From IMG/VR virus record IMGVR_UViG_3300035698_018280, positions 62,001-126,000 of that record: 64,000 nucleotides of DNA, one strand, 5' to 3'. Positions 53,629 to 63,900 of this stretch are shown here, piece after piece. Origin of the DNA: a virus. A program made the translations under genes and the position numbers. The notes beneath the pieces are model-generated. The model made no database searches and was not told the DNA's origin. It worked only from the letters and a program-made list of their open reading frames with translations. The stretch's first letter is position 1. Each line of letters begins with the position of its first letter.

Positions 53629-56600
53629 CTATGTTCCGCCAAGGGTATCAGGCCCAATCCCGATTTCCGTTGGTGAACCCCAATCAATATTCTGTGAAGG
53701 GAAGATCCAATAGCAAGAGAATGTCTGCCACCACTGATTTGTGGCTGGATCAATTTCATTCTCTATCTCTCCTATAATCAAAACCTGCTTATCCCTCCAT
53801 CCGAGACCTTGAAAAGTAACGATATCTAATGCCTTAAGAAGGTTGTGGCCAATAGCTTTGAATTGTATTTTGACAGGAGGCAAGAATAGTTTAGTATAGT
53901 GCTTGACTATCCATTTGACATTTAACTCATCCCCATATATACCGTCCATAAGCAACAGCGTTTTAGGGTACCCAATAAAACCAGGCTTCTCATTATCAAA
54001 CAACGAATCAAAGTTCGTATGTCCAGCTAAAAGCAAAGTACCATCAGGAGTGTTTGAGATAACCCTGATTTGGTTAATAACACTATCCATATCTCTAGTA
54101 ACTGTATAGTCTCCAAAGACCTGTCTATGAATTTCAGAACCCTCACTACGGCTAAAGTCTTTTGGCGATGCAAAAAAATCAACCTTACTCAAAGCTTCCC
54201 ATTTTCTGATATTCAAATCGGGGCCAGAACCTTCTTGTCCTCCAAACAACTCTTGATCATAAGGAAGCTTCTCGTAATGAAAAACCCCCAAACGATCGAA
54301 GTAAATAATCTTACCTGCTATCTGCGCTATTTTGCGAACACCGCTCCACATATTTTCGCCATCCTTGAAACGGAACATAGGCTCATGTAGTATGTTGTAG
54401 GATCCTGGCAAAGCATATTCTGAGTTATATATGTTGTCTCCATTATGGGGAATATGAAACCATCCTGACTTGTCCGAAGAAGCCAATCTAGCAATCAATG
54501 AAGCAGGCTGAGAATTATCTACAGAGCTAATATCTCCGTTGAGTCCTCCAATATCTTTTTCTCGGTCTACACCGTCTCTAAGACCAGACATTTGAATAAT
54601 TTCATTGATCGCATTAAAATCTCTCATCTTGTCAAAAAACGGAGAATTCAAAAATACTTGTTCTTCAAGAACCTTAGTGTAATCATTGAGATCGCAAGTC
54701 ATCGTATGCTTGTTGTTCTCAATATTGATAGATGTATTAGTACATATTCCAGTGAATATAATACGATCTCGTTCGAGAGAAGGAGTTGGCATAATAGGCC
54801 TGCCCTCAACATTCGTATATCTGCTATTTTCAAATCCTATTTCGCCAGTTCTAGTAGAAGCAGGAGGACCATCTACGTTCTCACCCCACCAAACAGCTAT
54901 CTGTATAAAGAAGTTTTTATCAGCCAAGCTTCTCAAATAATTAGAATGATTAGGTCTTCCATCTTTAAAGCGACTGTCCATTCCGTCATTTACAAGAAAC
55001 GTAATTCTCCCGCCATGAGAGATATTAAGCATGTCATTTTCAGACCAACTTGTCTGTAACTTCATTATATGATGACCAACCTCAATGGCATTTGTATCAA
55101 ATGCCGGTAGTTTTGGCGGGACGAATAAGCGAAAGCCCGTCATGATTGGAGTTATGCAATCATTTAATTTCCATTGTAATTGATCATCTTCAGAACCCTC
55201 TGCATCAGGAGAAACAAACGTGTAATCACCAGGAATCATAGATATGCTGGTTTCAATGACTTTGGCAAATGGCGCGCTAGATCCTAGTCGTTTAGAACAA
55301 TCTTTAGCCGCAATAGTTATAGCAGATGCACCGTCTTTGATTTTTCTTCTTCGACGATGCTGATCCGGCGCTTTTCCAAAATCAAGAACCTGCTGAGGCA
55401 TAACCTCGATCGCATGAGTCGTTTCAAACTTATCTTCTATCCATTCTTTATATAGTTCTGCCTCTTGTGTAAATTGAACTTTTTTGCGACGAGTTCCTAT
55501 CAGAGGGTTCTTTGATACTCCTTTGTCTCGAAGAAGAAGCTGTATTTCTTCCATATCAACAGGCCCTTCAATGCTGAGCCTCTGAGGTAATGAAACACTC
55601 TCAATAGTTTTATACTGCAAAGGAGCCATATGTAATGCGACCTTAACATTCCCGCCCATAATAGCTATAGACTTAGCAGGGATTACCATAGGAACCTGCT
55701 CTTGAATAAAATTCTCTTCGCTTTCAGGCTCGTCTGTTGGTTCAGGAACTTCAGTTAGATCAGTACGAGAAATTACCCATGGAAAATCTTCATAACCACT
55801 AAAAGTAACAATAAAGCGGCCCAAGTGTTGGCGAACAGTAACTCGTAAAAATCCAGGTTCCATAAGTTTTTGAGATGAAACAAATGGATAGGTACTTAGG
55901 CGACGAAGGATCTTGCTTTTAGACTGAACAATACGAGATGAACTACCGCCGGACTTATCTCCGCTATCATCATTATCATTGCCTCCGCCTGCAGATTCAG
56001 AAACACAATCTTCTTCACCATCATCTGTTATAGCCGTAGCAGTTGTCTCGCTCTCGTCTTCGCCGCCCTGCTGCGATTCTTCTTGCTGATTAGGTTCTCT
56101 AATAAAAACTTTGCCAGCATGACAAAAAATAGGATTGTTTCTTTCAGAAAGAATAATATAGTAATTATGAAAGGCATCTTCTACGCCTATCTCTATCATG
56201 TAATAAGCCTGATCGCTAAAATCAAACTGCTTCTTTGACTCTTCGATTTTTTCGGCATCTTTACCAACTTCTACAATAGCAGTATTCTGAACCTCTCCAT
56301 CTATAGTAGATTGAGAATTGGTATCAAGAAACTCAAACCCAGTTCTCATACGAAACTTAGAACCTTTAGTAATAGAAATATCAGTTTCTAAAGCCATCTT
56401 CCTGAATTCAATCCAGAAATCTTCGCCCTGAAAAAGATTTGTTCTTTTCTTGACTCTCCAATGTATACCTGGATTTACATTCTTGTAGCTATTATCAGAA
56501 CCAACGTTAAACTCTTCATCGCTATCCAGTCCCTTTAGTTCAAGGAACTTAACAGGATCTCCTGGCGATGTTTTATTTTGCAAAAGAAAATGTCGGAAAT

Positions 56601-57249
56601 TATCATTTGTTCTTGTAGAAACAGTTCCTTCGCCAGGAACTCCCTCGGGACGAACGTTTGGAAATGCATATTCCCAACGAGGGTAGAACAATCGTTTGAA
56701 ATCTTCTTTACTATCAGCAGGAGCTTCTTTGAGTCTGGTCTGAGAGAATGTCTCGCTAATATACAGACTGCCATCATCAATCCACATATGCTGAGCAGCC
56801 TCAGCCGAAGCAAAAGCATTAGGAATAGGGTCTCCGTTGGCATCTTTGCGAAGAAAAGCTGCAACTGCATTTTCGTTATATAAATCAATAAACTCAAGAC
56901 GACTAAGCGGAATAACTCCAGTTTCTTCTTCCAACAATCTGGCTGTATTCTTTTCTTCTTCATCATTAGACTCAGGCTTAACAGTAGCAAGAAAATTGTG
57001 ACGATACTTGTATTCTGTCTTCAAGTACAAACCATCATGCCTTTGTATAGACTCAACCTTGTCGCTATAATCGCTGGGTAAAGTAGCAACTGTTTCTGGC
57101 GCAAAGACAAATGTCTCATCCTGAAGCTTTCGCTTATAGATAGGAGCATTGTGCCAAATAGTAGCTTCGCAGTTGAGTACCCCAGGAAATCCAGGAGAAC
57201 CCTTTTGAAACTTACCAGTTGTAGTTACTTTTGTTCCCTTACTACCCAT
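53629..57249 (-). CDS. Probable baseplate hub / late-control-D-like protein
   Basis: A 1206-aa structural protein placed two genes after the tape measure, where tailed phages usually encode the hub. Residues about 827-887 (IIFTGICTNTSINIENNKHT, then LNDYTKVLEEQVF and FFDKMRDFNAINEIIQMSG) and the C-terminal barrel (about 1120-1180, FKAIGHNLLKALDIVTFQG then KQVLIIGEIENEI) recall gpD/gp27-type hub domains. An acidic Ser/Gly linker lies at about 387-437. The front half has many beta strands and may hold inserted domains. The ATG at 57249 overlaps the previous TAA as TAATG, after GAGG. There is no lysozyme or peptidase motif. The hub assignment rests on position and weak pattern resemblance. Confidence 0.6.
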   Translation of the reverse strand: MGSKGTKVTTTGKFQKGSPGFPGVLNCEATIWHNAPIYKRKLQDETFVFAPETVATLPSDYSDKVESIQRHDGLYLKTEYKYRHNFLATVKPESNDEEEKNTARLLEEETGVIPLSRLEFIDLYNENAVAAFLRKDANGDPIPNAFASAEAAQHMWIDDGSLYISETFSQTRLKEAPADSKEDFKRLFYPRWEYAFPNVRPEGVPGEGTVSTRTNDNFRHFLLQNKTSPGDPVKFLELKGLDSDEEFNVGSDNSYKNVNPGIHWRVKKRTNLFQGEDFWIEFRKMALETDISITKGSKFRMRTGFEFLDTNSQSTIDGEVQNTAIVEVGKDAEKIEESKKQFDFSDQAYYMIEIGVEDAFHNYYIILSERNNPIFCHAGKVFIREPNQQEESQQGGEDESETTATAITDDGEEDCVSESAGGGNDNDDSGDKSGGSSSRIVQSKSKILRRLSTYPFVSSQKLMEPGFLRVTVRQHLGRFIVTFSGYEDFPWVISRTDLTEVPEPTDEPESEENFIQEQVPMVIPAKSIAIMGGNVKVALHMAPLQYKTIESVSLPQRLSIEGPVDMEEIQLLLRDKGVSKNPLIGTRRKKVQFTQEAELYKEWIEDKFETTHAIEVMPQQVLDFGKAPDQHRRRRKIKDGASAITIAAKDCSKRLGSSAPFAKVIETSISMIPGDYTFVSPDAEGSEDDQLQWKLNDCITPIMTGFRLFVPPKLPAFDTNAIEVGHHIMKLQTSWSENDMLNISHGGRITFLVNDGMDSRFKDGRPNHSNYLRSLADKNFFIQIAVWWGENVDGPPASTRTGEIGFENSRYTNVEGRPIMPTPSLERDRIIFTGICTNTSINIENNKHTMTCDLNDYTKVLEEQVFLNSPFFDKMRDFNAINEIIQMSGLRDGVDREKDIGGLNGDISSVDNSQPASLIARLASSDKSGWFHIPHNGDNIYNSEYALPGSYNILHEPMFRFKDGENMWSGVRKIAQIAGKIIYFDRLGVFHYEKLPYDQELFGGQEGSGPDLNIRKWEALSKVDFFASPKDFSRSEGSEIHRQVFGDYTVTRDMDSVINQIRVISNTPDGTLLLAGHTNFDSLFDNEKPGFIGYPKTLLLMDGIYGDELNVKWIVKHYTKLFLPPVKIQFKAIGHNLLKALDIVTFQGLGWRDKQVLIIGEIENEIDPATNQWWQTFSCYWIFPSQNIDWGSPTEIGIGPDTLGGT

Positions 57250-60200
57250 TATCTAATCCTCGCCTTGGCATCTAACAAAGGCTCATTGGTTGAATAAGAA
57301 AACCCTCTAAGATCACCGTTGCTGTCCTGATAAAACATCCTCGCTAAACCGCTCGCTCCGACATACCCTCTAGCTGCAACCTGCGAAATAGACATTGTAT
57401 CATCAAAAAGAGGCAAAGAATCAGAAACATATGGAAATACTATTTGAGATGTTTTGGATAATATTGAACTTTGTATCTCTGAAGGAATAGATCCAACAAT
57501 AAATACTGGTCTAGTTGTGTCATCGTCAGGATCTACTTTTTTATGTATAATATCCTGTCCCTCCGAAAACAAAGTTGCATTGAAACTTCTAATAAACATC
57601 ATTCCATCTACTATATAGCTAAGATTCAATCTATCATTTTCATCATCTAAAGCAAAACCAAGATTGGCTATGAAACGAGGTTCTTGCACATCTATGTTTC
57701 TGTGGAAAAATACACCATCTTCAAAGACATCTCTCCAACCCTTACCAGTTGAATCACTAACTCTTGCGAACAGCTTACCATTCTCAACATAAAGAATCCT
57801 AATAGCTCGTTTTCGATCAAAGAAAGCAATAAAATCAGTTAGAGGAAATCCTTCAGAAAAGCTCTTGAAATCGCCCGAAACGGCAAACCTAGTTGCTTTT
57901 GGCATTGAAGAGCTACTAAGATCCTGATTCTCTCTCCTAATATCGCTAGCTATTTTAAGCTGCTGTGAAAGAAAACCGCTCTCATCTTCTAAATTACCAA
58001 TAATAACATCGTTTTCCTTCTTTCTAAGCTGCCTTCCTTCAATCGAGAAATGCGATAATCCGAAGTTTGCTGGCGTATCTTTTGAATATACCGCCGGACG
58101 ACGCCACGCTTTATATGCATCCTCTGATCTAAATAACTGAGGATTAATAGTTTTGTGCATCAAGCTATCATTAAGAACATAAAATAAATGAATCGTATTA
58201 GACAAATGATCTGAAATAGCAAACGGATTACGAATGGTCTCGTCGCCAGTAGTATAAACTACACCTTTATGATCAAACCATGTATCCCCCATGTCATTCG
58301 ATATCATACAGGAAATCTCAGTCATACTGCTATCAAGAGTTTCTCCACCGGACTCTGCTTGGTCCCCATAGATTCCTACATTGGCAGAACTATCTTCATA
58401 AAAAACAAAAGATTCTCCCGCAGAAGAAAAACAAATCGCTGGCGTTCCTGTATCTATTCTATTTTCTTCATACTTCTCTTCAATAATGGATGTAAATTCA
58501 ATTTTTGTAACAGAAGTATATTTCAAAATATCACCAGATATTCTTATCGTATCATCAAAATAATAACGACAATCAATACCGACATACTGCTCTTGATCAA
58601 CAGGCCCTCCAAAATAAGGAAGAGTTATGTTGTCAATAATAAATCTACTACTAGGAAATATAAACGAAACGTATCTTGAAGGTTGAGAAGAAAAACCAGA
58701 TTTTACCTTAAAAAACAATTTGATAAACTTGAGCTTCTTACCCTGAAGACCATTGATTGTTACTTCGCCTGTCTCTTCATTTTGAACGAATGTTGTCGAA
58801 CCGAGCCCGACAGATGTAAATGTTTCGTATATGTCTTCTGCGTTTTCAATGTTAAGAGCTATCTTGCCGCTCTCTTTTGTTATTTCAAGGCCCTTACTAT
58901 AGCCCGGCTGATTGCCAATAATTTTATCAAATCCAATTACATCAATGTCAGACTGAGATATGGTATCTAGTTGCTGAGTGCTATGATTAAGATCAGCGTT
59001 CGAATTATCATAAGCAAGCTTGCCTTTCTGTATATTAGATGACCAATCTTTTAGTCTATGAAAGTTTAGAGTTTCATCTTTATTGAATACCAAAAATGAT
59101 TCATGGCTTAGAGGATGGCTCTCGCAAGCAATGCCCGCTCCGAACGTAGGACGAGTCGTAACCCATACCCCCCCGTCCCTCTCAAGAGGAAGCTGAGGAC
59201 TAAATCTCTCAACATAAACCCTGGTCTTTCTCCCTAAGTCCTCAAAGAAAATAGGTGTTCTAATAAACATGTCTGCCTGCAAGGTTCCAAAAGTACAAAA
59301 ACCCTGATCATAAGTAAATATTTTATTACAATCTCTAACAAAATATGCTCCTCCCTCAATAGACGACATACGATATGGCTCAAACTTAGCGCTGCTAAGA
59401 TCAAAGTTATTCCTTTTAGGTAATCCTCGTCTTTCAAGATCAAGATTAGGAACGCCTACTCCTGTTCCTTCTATATCAGGATTAAATGGGCTAACGCTTT
59501 GTAATGCAATAGCTAGATCTCTCTGATATCCATATTTATCATTATCATAACAAGTAGAATTGACATGATCGCTAACATCAAAAACAAAGCCTCTCAATTT
59601 ACGATTGGCTCTTACAAGATCAGTTGTGTCAAGATGGCCTTCATCAGTAAAACCTGGTCCATTTTCAACAAACGTTGCTATGAAATTCTGCCACCACACC
59701 TGATCCCTAATATCATCAGCAGCTATCAATAACTCTTCAGGAATTAAAATATCCGTTGTATCGAGCGATAATATCCCTCTTGTATCTGCGAAATATATTC
59801 CTCTTATATAAGGAACGGACGCTTGAGTATCATTGATACACTCAACAATTCTCTGTCCTTCTATTAGCTCTAATCGTTGTTTATCTTTTCGTTCCTCCGG
59901 CGTTAGCTCTGGGTTACTAAGAACAGAAACGTCATTAAGCCAATCATTGATATCTGCTTGATCTTCTATATCTGGAAAATTGGATACCCCCTGGCTCTTC
60001 TTGACCTTGAAAGTATAGGGACGGAAACTCCAGGCCCTTATTCGTTCTCCGCTAATTCTTTCAACCTGGAAACCTGGAAACAAAAAGAAAAAACTTCTAA
60101 TTTCAATTGCATGTCTAATATTTCTTTTTGTCGCAGGCACATAGCTAATGTACAGGGGGTCGCCAACGGCAAGCGGCAAAATTTCGTCATCTCCCGTAGG

Positions 60201-60974
60201 AGGAGGATCAGTACCGTCAGTTAACTCAAAACCTGGTAATGTAAACATAATCTTGTTGTCTACAAGATCGTCTTCGCCAGCATTTAGAAAAGCATTATCT
60301 GCTCCGCTTTGACTGATATTTCTATCAGCGCGATAAAGCATTTTGCGTTTATCTCTGAATATCTTGATAAACACATTTTCTTCATCCTCGTATTTGAAGC
60401 CTTCAAATTCTGCCTCAATTTGCCCGTCGCTTGAAATTCTCCAACCTCGTTGAGTCGATCGACTATCAGCCCCTATTGATTCAAGCTCTTCATCTGTAAT
60501 AATAATTGGATCTCTTGATACAGAAAGAACCCCCAACGGATACTCTCTAAAAAACGTATGACTAGCAATCCCTTCGTTCGCAGTTGCCTCGTCAATCATC
60601 GACTGAGTAACAGTTATTACTCTATTGATACGAGTTTCTGATTCGCAAACATTGATAATAAAACGAGATGTTGTTGGCTCGATGTCACCTAGAAGACTAC
60701 ATCCGAGCGCTGCTCCGATTCTAAAACCAGCGCCGCCACCCAAACCTCCAAGGAGAAACCCACAGTTGCCGCCAGGGCAAAGATCATTCAGGCTAGTGCC
60801 TGTAACCCCTGATTGAATACTATACTGTAATTCAACAGTAATGCGACTTGAGGGCAATTGTTGGACTTCGCTACCAGAACGATCTTCATCAAGCTCATTG
60901 ATAAATCCATTTGGTACGAGGTCAATGTTGTTATACGCTAGAATACCCTGCGTAGAGCTTGAACATCTGCTCAC
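57249..60974 (-). CDS. Large tail structural protein with Asp-box
   Basis: A 1241-aa protein immediately after the tape measure. It starts with GTG at 60974, which has GGGAG seven bases upstream (60982-60986); the stop of the tape measure lies between the two. A Gly-rich hydrophobic stretch sits at about residues 70-96. The middle part contains FVFDVSDHVNSTCYDNDKYG and other unassigned beta regions. At about residue 895 an Asp-box, SNDMGDTWFDH, belongs to a sialidase-like or BNR-type propeller that continues with HLFYVLNDSLMHK and LGFALDDENDRLNLSYIVDG. No catalytic sialidase set is apparent. Position suggests a distal-tail or baseplate component that connects the tail tube to adhesins. Confidence 0.72.
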   Translation of the reverse strand: MSRCSSSTQGILAYNNIDLVPNGFINELDEDRSGSEVQQLPSSRITVELQYSIQSGVTGTSLNDLCPGGNCGFLLGGLGGGAGFRIGAALGCSLLGDIEPTTSRFIINVCESETRINRVITVTQSMIDEATANEGIASHTFFREYPLGVLSVSRDPIIITDEELESIGADSRSTQRGWRISSDGQIEAEFEGFKYEDEENVFIKIFRDKRKMLYRADRNISQSGADNAFLNAGEDDLVDNKIMFTLPGFELTDGTDPPPTGDDEILPLAVGDPLYISYVPATKRNIRHAIEIRSFFFLFPGFQVERISGERIRAWSFRPYTFKVKKSQGVSNFPDIEDQADINDWLNDVSVLSNPELTPEERKDKQRLELIEGQRIVECINDTQASVPYIRGIYFADTRGILSLDTTDILIPEELLIAADDIRDQVWWQNFIATFVENGPGFTDEGHLDTTDLVRANRKLRGFVFDVSDHVNSTCYDNDKYGYQRDLAIALQSVSPFNPDIEGTGVGVPNLDLERRGLPKRNNFDLSSAKFEPYRMSSIEGGAYFVRDCNKIFTYDQGFCTFGTLQADMFIRTPIFFEDLGRKTRVYVERFSPQLPLERDGGVWVTTRPTFGAGIACESHPLSHESFLVFNKDETLNFHRLKDWSSNIQKGKLAYDNSNADLNHSTQQLDTISQSDIDVIGFDKIIGNQPGYSKGLEITKESGKIALNIENAEDIYETFTSVGLGSTTFVQNEETGEVTINGLQGKKLKFIKLFFKVKSGFSSQPSRYVSFIFPSSRFIIDNITLPYFGGPVDQEQYVGIDCRYYFDDTIRISGDILKYTSVTKIEFTSIIEEKYEENRIDTGTPAICFSSAGESFVFYEDSSANVGIYGDQAESGGETLDSSMTEISCMISNDMGDTWFDHKGVVYTTGDETIRNPFAISDHLSNTIHLFYVLNDSLMHKTINPQLFRSEDAYKAWRRPAVYSKDTPANFGLSHFSIEGRQLRKKENDVIIGNLEDESGFLSQQLKIASDIRRENQDLSSSSMPKATRFAVSGDFKSFSEGFPLTDFIAFFDRKRAIRILYVENGKLFARVSDSTGKGWRDVFEDGVFFHRNIDVQEPRFIANLGFALDDENDRLNLSYIVDGMMFIRSFNATLFSEGQDIIHKKVDPDDDTTRPVFIVGSIPSEIQSSILSKTSQIVFPYVSDSLPLFDDTMSISQVAARGYVGASGLARMFYQDSNGDLRGFSYSTNEPLLDAKARIR

Positions 60975-60976
60975 AC

Positions 60977-63900
60977 TTAGGCTCCCTTATGGATATCTGA
61001 TATGACTTTTGTCATTGCGGCCTCAGCAACGCCCTTCATTGCGGCTGTCATTTCTTTGACAAGACCATCTTTGAGATTAGACATCTGTCTTTGACTAAGC
61101 TCAATCTGTATCTTCTGCGGGCCGCCTGATGCTGCACCTAACCCGTCAACAGTTCTATTGACGTTTCCTACAACGCCTCCCATTGCATCAATCACGCCCT
61201 GCCTTGTACCGTCTCGAACAGGAACAGTAATTGTTTTCATTGCGCCATTCTTGATTTCGCTCGTAAGACCGCTTGCTCCAAACGGAGTCCCTCCGGCTGC
61301 CGCCGCTGCCGTACTGGCATTCTGCCCAACAAGCTCTTGCCACAGGCTAAAACCGCGAGACATGCCGCCAACGCCGCCTTGGGCAAATGGATTCATGCCG
61401 CCGGATACTCCAAGAGGCATTCTTCTATCAATAGCCGCAGCCCATTCGTCGCTTCCTGCTCCAAACGCTCTACCAGCATTATCTGAATTTGTAAGCATAC
61501 CTGGCCCCAAAGCCGAGTATCTTACAGAACCTTCCTGCCCTCTACCTGCAAAACCTGTACGAAGCCCAACAACAGGATTCGGCGCATTAGACATCAATGT
61601 CCCGACTCTTGTATCCTGATCAATTTTTATTTTAGTGAACATGCCAACGCCATTATTCATAGCATTGATCGCTCCTACCCAACCGTCTCTAAGAACTCTT
61701 GTCATCTGAGCTTGCTTGTTGATATTTTGCAAAATATCAGTTTGCGTTTTATTACGATCAATTTCAAGCATATTCAATTTTGCCGCTTGGTCTCGTTGAC
61801 CCTGCAAAGAAGAATGCTCTTCAGCAGCTATTTTTGATATCTGATCGTTTATGAGAGTTATCTTGCCCCTTTGTTCTACAATAACATCGCCCAAAGCTCG
61901 AACAGACTGCATTCTCATTTCTGCAGAAGCAGCAACACCCATAGCAAAATTATCAGCTAACTGAATATGAGCCTCAAGAAGGCTTGATTCAGTTTGTTGT
62001 TTCTGTATTCGTGTATCAGAAAGAGCAGAAAAGCCAGTTTCAAGAGCTATTATTTCCTTAGATTTCGATAAAATCTGATCTTTTATAGACAGTATCGCTG
62101 TATCTGCCTCTAAGCTGCCCCGAACATCTGCTCCTGCATTTTCTAGAATATCTCGTCTAGCTTCTTCTGTAGGAGCATTCTCTAAATCAATTCTAAGTTT
62201 CGTCATTCTATTTCGCTGCTCTTCAGCAGTCATTTGTAGACCTGATAATTCGTAGTTTCGCTCTTGTATAGCCAGCGAATTTTCAAGTAATGAAACCTGC
62301 GATCTAATACTACCAGTCATTTGATTTAGCTGATCAACTGATTGAACATATGAACCAGAAAGACTGGCTCCACCCATTTTTATAATATCAAAAGTCGTAG
62401 AATAAATAGACATCTGAGATTGTAGCAACTTACTTCTTGATTCGACAATACTATTCAAAACAAGATTTTGCTGATGTAGTGCCAGAATTCTATTCGTGGC
62501 CTCTTCTTGTAGCTTTTTCTGCTTTTCAAGTTCTGCTGTCTTCTTCTCTTCTTCTTGTCTAGCTTTTTCTAGCTGTCCAAAATGGCCGCTGTCAGCAGCC
62601 GATGATCTTGTTGTTTCAAGCTTCTTTCTCGCTTCTTCAGCTTTCTTTTCTAGCTCCTTAATATCTCCACCGCCAGCGCCAACAAGTCTATACCAAAAAC
62701 CAGATTTAGCTTTAATAACATCCTCATCTAGTTTCATCATTTCTTGACGAGCAGTCTCTATTTCTACTTTCCACTTGCTTCCAGATTCCGTTGCAAGAGA
62801 CATGCTCTCTTTCATTAAAACATTAGTATGCTCAAGAACTTTGTCCATTTCTTTGACGACTTTTTGACCTTCAGCAAATACGTCATAAGATTCTTTGGCT
62901 CCGCCAGCAGCCGCGCCTATTCCTGCGCCAACAGCAGTTCCTATAACCGGAACAAAAGAGCCAATAGCAGCGCCAGCAAGAGCGCCTCCTACAACCGCTC
63001 CGACTCCTCGACCAGCCATACCAGCAGTAGTATTTTGTGCGCCTTTGCCAAATACAGCATCAGTACCCATCCCAACGCCGCCTGCGCCGAGATCGCCGCC
63101 AGCGGCACCCGCAAGGACGACTTGGCCTAGAGCTAATGTTCCGCCAAGAGCAAGCCCCCCTATGCCTGCTGCTCGACCGCCCATCGCCAACGCTCTACCG
63201 CCGCTGCCGAGGCCTCGACCGCCAGGAGCGCCGGGTGCGAGAAGACCGCCTCGGCCTGCTCCTTTAATTGCACCAATTCTTGCGCCTCGGCCTGCTCCTC
63301 TTCCAAGAGCCCTTCCGCCTGCTCCCCTTCCGCCTGCTCCCCTTCCGCCGCCCATACCTCCGCCAAAGCCAGGATTCATTACCCAAACCTTTTGGATACC
63401 GCCCATAGCTTCTACTGCTCGACCGGATCCGCCAGCGCCACGTCCTCGTCCCATACCTCCGAGTTTTCCAACCATGCCGACTTTGCTTATTGAAGTAACA
63501 AGCCTAAGCATATGTCCCAGATTCATAACAGCAGAACCAAGAATAGCTAGTCCGCCAAGAGCAGCAATCGTAGGAACAGCAACCTTAGAAATCGAAATAA
63601 TCAAATCTTTATGCTTGCCAAGCCATCCGCCAGCATCCGCTAGCCACGGTACAAGTTTTTCGCCTACTGCGATTTGTATATCATCAAACAGAATTTTTAC
63701 TTTTTGCTGAGCAAGTACAAGAGCGCGAGCTTTATCAGCAGCAGCTTCTTGTTCTTTGGTAAGTCCCTTAGCAAGACTTCTCATACCAGCAAGAGCAGCA
63801 GAAGCTTCTTTAAACTGATCAGTAGACATTCTCCCGGTTATAAGGGAAATATCTAGAGTTTTCTGATATTTTATAGCCGCCGCTGCTGCTGCTTCGGTTC

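Noticed and set aside
61158-61619. Plus-strand open frame of 153 codons
   Set aside because: It lies wholly antisense to the tape measure C-terminal part, is Pro/Ala/Ser-rich by composition, and has no start signal.
62895-63710. Plus-strand open frame of 271 codons, Pro/Ala/Arg-rich
   Set aside because: It mirrors the GC-rich, Gly/Ala/Arg-rich tape measure region, where antisense stops are rare. It has no Shine-Dalgarno and no recognisable domain.
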